This document shows, piece by piece, positions 58,138-64,000 of a stretch of 64,000 nt of DNA. The notes beneath the pieces are model-generated. The model made no database searches, was not told the DNA's origin, and saw nothing but the letters and a program-made list of their open reading frames with translations. This DNA comes from Pseudoalteromonas sp. GCY (GTDB lineage: Bacteria; Pseudomonadota; Gammaproteobacteria; Enterobacterales; Alteromonadaceae). Position 1 is the stretch's first letter. The number at the start of each line of letters is the position of its first letter. The position numbers were made by a program, and so were the translations under genes. The stretch spans positions 2,123,501-2,187,500 of the forward strand of contig NZ_CP068023.1 in assembly GCF_016695175.1 (NCBI RefSeq), in the 5' to 3' direction.

Positions 58138-59187
58138 CTACGATTGAACTTCTATCAGTTTAAAGGAGCTATTCGGCTCACCAAAAACCAAGACATTACA
58201 CTCACCCCAACTTTTCGGTATATTCCACTGCATATTTTCAGCAAATTTAAATTGTGAAAACTGGTTATCACATCTTACTTCAAGAGTATGAAGTGCGCCT
58301 GAAACCTCAGTGATAGCGAAATTTGGTCTGACCAATGCGTGCGTCCAGACATCATCATTTTTGATTTCAGCGGCTATAACAAGCATCTTGCTCTTATCTG
58401 CTATCAAAGCAACGATTTCATCTATGACAGGTTGCACTGCTGACTTATAAGTGTCTTGTCCATCTAATTCCATTAGTTTTTTATGGTTTTTCAGCGCTCC
58501 TTTATATTCCTGCAACTGGGTTTGGAGCTTAATTGCATTGATAAGGGCGTTGGCGTAAAGTTCAGATTTAACGATATCCTTGCCGTGCCAGATGATCCCT
58601 TTATGCGCCTCAAGTTCTTGTCTAGGTTCAGCTGTTAGTTGAAAGTATCGCGCTTTTACTAAGTTAAAATAGGCTTCTTCATATCGATTCCACCGACCTT
58701 TTTTTGCCAGTTTATCAATATGTTCTTTAGCTTCTTCTAGTTTACTTTCGTCAAGGAGGTTATTGATGTTGCGATAACTTCTCACAAAACCTCGAGATGC
58801 TCCTTCTTCCGCATCTGACATATTGAATGAAAACATCACACTATTTTTGCACTGCTTAATCGGCTTACCATCTTTTGTTGCTGGAGAATATTGCCAACGT
58901 TTGATTGCTCGAAGTGCAGCGCGTTCGAAGCCTTTCTGTCCAGATGAATCCTCCACTATCGGAGACGCCACTGAACCATCCTCATTGATGATATAGCTCA
59001 GCGTAACCCAGCCTTCCCCGCCGACTAACGCAACATTACGTGGATACTGAGGAGCAACTCTTTCAACAGCCGATGCATTTACGATTGTAGATAAATGTAA
59101 GTTTGGCTCGCTTTGCGCAAATGCGTCTGTTGTGAGTGAAGCGAATAGAACTGAGGTCATTAAAGTAGATTTAATAAAATTTTCCAT
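58138..59187 (-). CDS. Secreted protein with TonB C-terminal domain
   Basis: The 349-residue protein has a signal peptide (cleavage near TDAFAQ) followed directly by a TonB_C domain: APQYPRNVALVGGEGWVTLS, YIINEDGSVASPIVEDSSG, then FERAALRAIKRWQYSPATKDGKPI. There is no cytoplasmic or membrane anchor of classic TonB beyond the signal peptide, so this is a free periplasmic TonB_C. From about residue 130 the rest is helical and TPR-like (LLDESKLEEAKEHIDKLAKK; KGALKNHKKLMELDGQD), with a final beta part. Similar chromosomal proteins exist in Shewanella and Pseudoalteromonas; the role is unclear. Confidence 0.85.
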   Translation of the reverse strand: MENFIKSTLMTSVLFASLTTDAFAQSEPNLHLSTIVNASAVERVAPQYPRNVALVGGEGWVTLSYIINEDGSVASPIVEDSSGQKGFERAALRAIKRWQYSPATKDGKPIKQCKNSVMFSFNMSDAEEGASRGFVRSYRNINNLLDESKLEEAKEHIDKLAKKGRWNRYEEAYFNLVKARYFQLTAEPRQELEAHKGIIWHGKDIVKSELYANALINAIKLQTQLQEYKGALKNHKKLMELDGQDTYKSAVQPVIDEIVALIADKSKMLVIAAEIKNDDVWTHALVRPNFAITEVSGALHTLEVRCDNQFSQFKFAENMQWNIPKSWGECNVLVFGEPNSSFKLIEVQS

Positions 59188-59451
59188 ATCAAATTGTCCA
59201 TTATTAATAGCATCTTTAGTAATGTAGCACAGACTTTATATTCCCAACAACGCCCCTAAAATGGTACCTTGTTTTTATTTACAATTTAGCTCTGATAAGA
59301 GCCGTAAGGCCTTTGAAAAATGCGTGCCTTGCTGGTCCTGCACTTTAATGGAAGCGAGATAATGTAATGGCTGTAGAGCCTATGGAAACTGGAACTAAAG
59401 ATACAAAATCATTCGGGAATATTGGCAATGGATTTGGCTAGTTAAGTCGCG

Positions 59452-59739
59452 CTAAAGCAAATTTCTTGCTAATGTAAATATGGCTTTTTCACTTGCAGCG
59501 AGCGCGTCGCGTTTGCTTAAGTTACCTTCTTTTAATAATTGTAAGCTTACTTTTTCCGCTTCTTGGCTGAGCAGTACATCCATTTTAGTTGGACTTACCG
59601 CCCCTTCTGTTAAGTCATTAATTATTGCTTGCAACGCTGCTCTGCGCTCAGATATAGCGCGGATCAAAATAGGCTTTAGAGGGGAAGATTTGCAGAGCGC
59701 TTCTTGACAGCTTTGGTCAACCTTTCTATGAAACTCCAT
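59452..59739 (-). CDS. Small hypothetical protein, second gene of a two-gene unit
   Basis: The 95-residue protein is mostly helical and charged (KPILIRAISERRAALQAIIN; MDVLLSQEAEKVSLQLLKEG; SKRDALAASEKAIFTLARNL). Two cysteines lie near the N-terminus (SCQEALCKSS). No signal or membrane segment and no recognised family. It starts 5 bases after the stop of the 58-residue gene, so the two form a unit. Function unknown. Confidence 0.6.
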   Translation of the reverse strand: MEFHRKVDQSCQEALCKSSPLKPILIRAISERRAALQAIINDLTEGAVSPTKMDVLLSQEAEKVSLQLLKEGNLSKRDALAASEKAIFTLARNLL

Positions 59740-59744
59740 TGTTT

Positions 59745-59921
59745 TTACTCATCTCGTTTCAGGCGATTAAATGCTTGTAATTTTTCTCTTAAGCCTTGAA
59801 TTGGTTTTATATCTTCGACCAATTGCTTGTACTCGTATGCTCTAGTACCAATAATTTGTTCGTTATCTGTGCGTAAACTCGAACGTAAGCTATTTTGGGG
59901 CGAAAAAGTATGCCGATTCAT
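59745..59921 (-). CDS. Small hypothetical protein, first gene of the two-gene unit
   Basis: A 58-codon frame starts ATG at 59921 (MNRHTFSPQNSLRSSLRTDN) and ends KLQAFNRLKRDE. It is basic at the N-terminus and predicted helical after residue 25. A GGTGG site lies 10 bases upstream of the ATG. The stop at 59745 is 5 bases before the 95-residue gene. Spacing of 5 bases argues that both are translated. No family recognised; short basic partner with a charged helical protein is compatible with a regulatory or toxin-antitoxin pair, but nothing proves that. Confidence 0.5.
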   Translation of the reverse strand: MNRHTFSPQNSLRSSLRTDNEQIIGTRAYEYKQLVEDIKPIQGLREKLQAFNRLKRDE

Positions 59922-60077
59922 GTTGCGATTTCCACCAATGTTCCATTGTTTACAAGGTTATGCGAAAAATCTGAATAAATGAATTACATGACATTACAGG
60001 GTTATTTACGAACAGGATTTTGTGAAAGTCAGGATCAATAGTAAACTTCACTCATCTTAATTAAAACAGAGACCATA

Positions 60078-60785
60078 GTGGAACAAATCACTATCGAGCC
60101 CATCGGCTTTATCCAATCTCCTTATAAACAGAAGTTCGCTATCCCGAGACAACCAAGGCTTGTCCCAGAGGCAAAAGCCAAGCTTAGATTTGTTGGTGAA
60201 TTCAATCGCGAAGAATTTGTTCGTGGTATTGAAGCGTTCACGCATATTTGGTTGTTGTTTCGTTTTCATGAAACCGCTGATAAAGGCTACTCTGCGCTTG
60301 TACGCCCTCCGAGACTCGGTGGCAATGAACGTAAAGGCGTGTTTGCGACTAGAGCGACTTTTCGACCCAACGGAATTGGCATGAGTGCAGTAAAGCTCGA
60401 GGGCGTAGAATATAAAAATGGTCAGCTGGATCTGTTGCTCTCTGGCGTAGATTTATTGGACGGTACACCAATCATTGACATTAAGCCGTACCTTCCCTAT
60501 TCAGATGCCTTGGTGGATGCCACAGCTGGCTTTGCTGATACTCGGCCAGAAACGCAAATGTCTGTTAGTTTCTCAGACGAGGCTATCATCTTTATCGAAA
60601 AACAAAAAAGCTATCCCGAACTGCAGCAATTCATTACCAATGTACTGAAGCAAGATCCTCGTCCGGCTTATAAAAAGAAACGCACATCACAGCAGGACTA
60701 TGGTATGAGTTTGTATGATTTTAATATCCGCTGGACAGTAGATGGTGAGCATAACCATGTCACTGAAATTTCGTTAGCAAAATAG
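60078..60785 (+). CDS. trmO: tRNA (N6-threonylcarbamoyladenosine37) methyltransferase
   Basis: The 235-residue protein starts with GTG at 60078. It has the TrmO/TsaA fold: IGFIQSPYKQKFAIPRQP at the start, then RPPRLGGNERKGVFATRATFRPNGIGMSAVKLEGV, the SAM- and substrate-binding region, and IDIKPYLPYSDAL. TrmO methylates t6A37 in tRNA(Thr) using S-adenosylmethionine. It is separated from the small two-gene unit by a 156-base divergent region and from proS by 120 bases. Confidence 0.94.
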   Translation: MEQITIEPIGFIQSPYKQKFAIPRQPRLVPEAKAKLRFVGEFNREEFVRGIEAFTHIWLLFRFHETADKGYSALVRPPRLGGNERKGVFATRATFRPNGIGMSAVKLEGVEYKNGQLDLLLSGVDLLDGTPIIDIKPYLPYSDALVDATAGFADTRPETQMSVSFSDEAIIFIEKQKSYPELQQFITNVLKQDPRPAYKKKRTSQQDYGMSLYDFNIRWTVDGEHNHVTEISLAK

Positions 60786-60905
60786 CAAATTCAGCGGCTT
60801 GCCAATAAACTTATAAATTATGAAGATGTTTAGGTATTAAAGCTTTTTAAGCGGCTACTGCACTGCTAGAATAGCCGCCAATAAGTAACTTATACTGGAA
60901 TAAGA

Positions 60906-62633
60906 ATGCGTACGAGTGAATATATATTAGCGACTCTAAAAGAGACGCCGTCTGATGCAGAGGTGGTAAGCCACCAGCTAATGCTTAGAGCGGGTATGAT
61001 CCGTAAATTGGCTTCAGGTCTTTATACTTGGCTACCATCAGGCCTAAAAGTTTTCCGCAAAGTAGAGAGAATTGTCCGTGAAGAAATGGACAAAGCGGGA
61101 GCGATTGAGCTGCTAATGCCAGTGATCCAGCCTGCAGAGCTATGGGAAGAGTCAGGCCGTTGGGAGCAGTTTGGTCCTGAACTGCTTCGTATTAATGACC
61201 GTCATGGCCGTCCATTTGCACTTGGTCCAACGCATGAAGAAGTGATCACTGATCTTGTACGTCGCGAAATCAACAGCTATAAGCAACTGCCGATCACACT
61301 TTATCAAGTCAGTACGAAAGTACGTGACGAAGTTCGTCCACGTTTTGGTGTGATGCGCGCGCGTGAATTCACCATGAAAGATGCCTATTCATTCCACATG
61401 ACTGATGAGTGTCTTGAAAAAACGTATCACAAGATGTTCCAAGCTTACTGTAACATTTTTGATCGTTTAGGCGTTGACTACCGTCCTGTTATTGCTGACA
61501 GTGGTTCAATTGGTGGTAACCTATCGCATGAGTTCCATGTACTTGCAGAGTCTGGTGAAGATGCAATCGCATTCAGTGATGAAAGTGACTACGCTGCAAA
61601 CATTGAAAAGGCAGAAGCACTTGCACCAACTGAAGCTCGCCCAGCGCCAAGTAAAGAACTTAATACGTTTGACACACCAGAAGCTTTCACCATCGCTGAA
61701 CTAAAAGCAAAACATGGCGTTAAACCACACCGTGGTGTGAAAACACTCATCGTGTATGGTACACCAGACGAAGATGGTAAACGCGGCCTTGTCGCGCTTA
61801 TCGTTCGTGGCGATCATGACTTAAATGAGCTTAAAGCTGAGAAATTAGCACTTGTGGATTCACCGCTCGAGATGGCGAGCGAAGAAGACATTGTTAACGC
61901 TATTGGTGCAAAACCGGGCTCTTTGGGACCTGTCGGCCTTTCAATGCCTATCATTGTCGATCGCAGCGCAGCTGTCATGGCTGATTTTGTTGCCGGTGCA
62001 AACAAAGATGGTGTTCACTACAGTGGGATCAACTGGGACAGAGACGTAAGCGCTTATACTGTTGAAGATATCCGTAACGTGGTTGAAGGCGATCCAAGCC
62101 CTTGTGGTAAAGGTAAAATCCTTATCAAACGTGGTATCGAAGTAGGCCACGTGTTCCAACTTGGAACTAAGTACTCTGAAGCAATGAAAGCTGGTGTACT
62201 TGGCGAAGAAGGGAAAAACCAAACATTAACCATGGGTTGTTATGGTATTGGCGTTTCTCGTATCGTTGCCGCTGCAATCGAGCAAAATAACGATGATTAC
62301 GGTATCAAATGGCCTGTTGCTATTGCGCCATTTGAGTTGGCAATCGTGCCAATGAATATGCATAAGTCTCACCGTATCCCAGAGATCGCAGAAAAGTTCT
62401 ATGCAGATCTACAAAATGCGGGGATTGATGTGTTATTCGACGACCGTAAAGAACGTCCGGGCGTTATGTTTAACGATATGGAACTTATCGGTATTCCTTA
62501 TACCCTAGTGATTGGAGAGCGTAACCTTGATGAAAATAAGGTTGAGCTGAAAAATCGTCAAACTGGCGAAAAACTGATGCTGGATATTGAATCTGCGGTT
62601 GAAACAATCGTTAATGCAATTAAAAGCAAATAA
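60906..62633 (+). CDS. proS: Prolyl-tRNA synthetase (bacterial type)
   Basis: The 575-residue class II enzyme begins [20 protein letters not shown] and has class II motifs [44 protein letters not shown] and, near the end, [20 protein letters not shown]. The INS editing domain that removes Ala-tRNA(Pro) lies between motifs 2 and 3 (about 220-400), as in E. coli. Length is normal. A strong terminator follows. Confidence 0.97.
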   Translation: MRTSEYILATLKETPSDAEVVSHQLMLRAGMIRKLASGLYTWLPSGLKVFRKVERIVREEMDKAGAIELLMPVIQPAELWEESGRWEQFGPELLRINDRHGRPFALGPTHEEVITDLVRREINSYKQLPITLYQVSTKVRDEVRPRFGVMRAREFTMKDAYSFHMTDECLEKTYHKMFQAYCNIFDRLGVDYRPVIADSGSIGGNLSHEFHVLAESGEDAIAFSDESDYAANIEKAEALAPTEARPAPSKELNTFDTPEAFTIAELKAKHGVKPHRGVKTLIVYGTPDEDGKRGLVALIVRGDHDLNELKAEKLALVDSPLEMASEEDIVNAIGAKPGSLGPVGLSMPIIVDRSAAVMADFVAGANKDGVHYSGINWDRDVSAYTVEDIRNVVEGDPSPCGKGKILIKRGIEVGHVFQLGTKYSEAMKAGVLGEEGKNQTLTMGCYGIGVSRIVAAAIEQNNDDYGIKWPVAIAPFELAIVPMNMHKSHRIPEIAEKFYADLQNAGIDVLFDDRKERPGVMFNDMELIGIPYTLVIGERNLDENKVELKNRQTGEKLMLDIESAVETIVNAIKSK

Positions 62634-62654
62634 GTCTACTTAAAATTGCTTAAT

Positions 62655-62682
62655 AAAAGAGCATACAGGTGTATGCTCTTTT
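62655..62682 (+). terminator. proS terminator
   Basis: AAAAGAGCATAC-aggt-GTATGCTCTTTT, a perfect 12-base stem with a T-rich end, 22 bases after the stop. Confidence 0.92.
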
Positions 62683-62764
62683 GTCATATTAGCTTCTCCT
62701 AACTGCCCCGCCACTGTCATCTTTGCCTCTTAGCATTGTCATTATTACGCTAAAGAGCCAAGCT

Positions 62765-63565
62765 ATGAAAACAACATACTATCCGAGTATTTGGATCTCA
62801 GACGTACACTTGGGCTACAAGGACTGTAAAGCGGAGTTCTTGCTAGATTTTCTCAACAAAACCGAATGTGATGTACTCTATCTGGTTGGTGATATCGTTG
62901 ATCTATGGTCAATGAAACGCCAGTTTTTTTGGGATCCATCCCACTATCAGGTATTAGAATGCATACAAAAAAAAGCGGGATCTGGTACACGCGTTATCTA
63001 CATACCGGGTAATCACGACGAAACCTTCAGAAACTACGTTGGACAAACGCTTTTTAAAGTCGAAGTGCATAAAACCTTTATTCATACCACTTCCGCTGGT
63101 AAGCGGTTTTTATTACTACACGGTGATGATTTTGACTCGGCAACAAGATACAACAAATTGATCAGTATCATTGGGGATGCCGCTTATGATTTTCTACTCT
63201 TCTTAAATCGCTGGACCAATCGCGTACGGCGCTTATATGGCGGTCATTATTGGTCGCTTGCATCTTGGCTGAAAAGGCGCGTGCATAAAGCCAGAGAGGC
63301 CATTGCCGCATTCGAGAACGCAGCAATTCATGAAGCGAAGAAGCAAGGTGTCGACGGCATTATCTGCGGACATATCCACCAACCGGAGATCCGTGTCGTA
63401 GATGGTATTGTGTACTGCAACGATGGTGATTGGATAGAAAACTGCACGGCATTGGTTGAAAACCAAGAAGGTCGTATCGAATTGCTGCATTGGTCAGATG
63501 TACAATCTGTCCTCAACGTAGTTGAAATTGACAATGTTAAAACCGACAGTGTTGAAGCCGCTTAG
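62765..63565 (+). CDS. LpxH-like metallophosphoesterase (UDP-2,3-diacylglucosamine diphosphatase family)
   Basis: The protein has 266 residues from ATG 62765; the frame is open to 62723 without a site. Metal ligands: SDVHLGY, YLVGDIVDLW, PGNHDE, LLHGDDFD and CGHIHQPE, the calcineurin-like fold. The long helical insert (about 120-190, WTNRVRRLYGGHYWSLASWL) is typical of the larger LpxH relatives rather than the 240-residue E. coli enzyme. It may hydrolyse UDP-2,3-diacylglucosamine in lipid A synthesis, but a second, canonical LpxH elsewhere in the genome cannot be excluded, so the symbol is left empty. Confidence 0.85.
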   Translation: MKTTYYPSIWISDVHLGYKDCKAEFLLDFLNKTECDVLYLVGDIVDLWSMKRQFFWDPSHYQVLECIQKKAGSGTRVIYIPGNHDETFRNYVGQTLFKVEVHKTFIHTTSAGKRFLLLHGDDFDSATRYNKLISIIGDAAYDFLLFLNRWTNRVRRLYGGHYWSLASWLKRRVHKAREAIAAFENAAIHEAKKQGVDGIICGHIHQPEIRVVDGIVYCNDGDWIENCTALVENQEGRIELLHWSDVQSVLNVVEIDNVKTDSVEAA

Positions 63566-63587
63566 TCAGCGGCTTCAGTTCTTCCAG

Positions 63588-63881
63588 TCACTCTTCTTTT
63601 AATAGCTGATGCAGTAAATCAACGCGTTTATTGATACGCTTGTTTTGCACGTATGCCTCCGCGCTTAAGCTCATCATTAAAATCAAAAAGATGTATAAAA
63701 CGGGTTGTTCAATAATTTCTGGGTAGCGATAAATTAAAAATACGACTGCCGTTAGCATAGCGATGATCTGGTAGAATCGTCGCTTATTATTAGGCCTCAG
63801 CGAATTAAACTCTTTTAGTATCGCTTCCTTTCGCGACATATCCTCAAACAGCGCCTGAGGACAATCCTGATTTTGCTTCAT
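63588..63881 (-). CDS. Small hypothetical inner-membrane protein
   Basis: The 97-residue protein has two membrane helices: FYQIIAMLTAVVFLIYRYPE (about 36-56) and VLYIFLILMMSLSAEAYVQN (about 61-81), flanked by basic residues. It has a cytosolic N-terminal helix (MSRKEAILKEFNSLRPNNKRR) and an amphipathic end. No family recognised. It lies 51 bases downstream of the gene that continues beyond the window, so the two may be co-transcribed. Confidence 0.6.
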   Translation of the reverse strand: MKQNQDCPQALFEDMSRKEAILKEFNSLRPNNKRRFYQIIAMLTAVVFLIYRYPEIIEQPVLYIFLILMMSLSAEAYVQNKRINKRVDLLHQLLKEE

Positions 63882-63932
63882 ATATAGACCTTTTCTCTAT
63901 TTTTTAGTGCTGGTTAACGTCCGCACTACACT

Positions 63933-64000
63933 TTACCTAAACAATACGGTTTCTTTATTAAACCATTTAACGCAGCACACGAGTAACCCTGCTGCTAAAA
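63933..64000 (-). CDS. C-terminal end of an integral membrane protein (gene cut by window edge)
   Basis: A frame open to the window edge ends LAAGLLVCCVKWFNKETVLFR, a hydrophobic helix followed by a basic tail, stop at 63935-63933. That ending is reminiscent of ABC-2-type permeases (helix then FNRExVLFR), but 22 residues are too few to be sure. Confidence 0.4.
   Translation of the reverse strand, partial: LAAGLLVCCVKWFNKETVLFR

Noticed and set aside
34063..59905. Shared 14-mer CTATTTTGGGGCGA (minus strand at 34.07 kb, plus strand at 59.89 kb)
   Set aside because: Several such 14-base coincidences are expected in 64 kb, and the second copy lies inside a coding frame.

Overview
The window looks like a chromosomal segment of a marine gammaproteobacterium of the order Alteromonadales, most likely Pseudoalteromonas. 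This is judged from remembered protein families and gene order (ftsK-lolA-rarA-crcB-serS beside lrp/ald; pgm-seqA against ybfF-ybfE-fldA-fur; mfd-csiV; a DUF3083 protein beside glnS; a large TonB-dependent receptor). No search could be run. No rRNA, tRNA, CRISPR array, prophage or intact insertion sequence was seen.

Layout. 0-8 kb is a signalling block: the end of an EAL phosphodiesterase overlaps a REC-HDOD protein, which overlaps a REC protein, followed by a GAF/PAS/GGDEF diguanylate cyclase. After two small genes (one split by a -1 frameshift at a T TTT TTA tract, one MliC-like without a signal peptide) comes a minus-strand REC/CheC/PAS-histidine-kinase operon. 8-11.5 kb holds an overlapping thioesterase / M23 peptidase / QueD-like set, fabA with a perfect FabR-type operator, and rmf. 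11.9-18.2 kb is the ftsK-lolA-rarA-crcB-serS cluster, with lrp and ald divergent beyond it. 20-30 kb has a DUF4382 lipoprotein, a chemoreceptor, a possible PilZ protein, the agmatine-to-putrescine pair aguA-aguB, and mfd-csiV. At 30.7-33.8 kb a TonB-dependent receptor gene is broken by two ochre codons and one frameshift. 34.5-38.3 kb is a branched-chain 2-oxoacid dehydrogenase operon, followed by astE, pgm-seqA and the ybfF-fur block.

44.6-48.4 kb carries a GST-like gene, DUF1428, two YCII/DGPF genes and an ECF42-type sigma factor, the partner set known for that sigma group. Next come an unusual protein kinase, glnS, DUF3083 with a clear internal duplication, a FosA-like gene, and etfBA divergent from ETF dehydrogenase. 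Palindromes in the etf intergenic region resemble one upstream of the bkd operon, so electron transfer from acyl-CoA/branched-chain catabolism and the bkd complex may share a LiuR-type regulator. The window ends with a second thioesterase, a periplasmic TonB_C protein, a small two-gene unit (58 and 95 codons), trmO, proS, an LpxH-like hydrolase and a small membrane protein.

Most of the window is ordinary core genome. The best leads for something undescribed are the frameshifted secreted protein at 4.7-5.1 kb, the kinase at 48.5-50.4 kb, the DUF3083 duplication, and the 58/95-residue pair near 59.5 kb.
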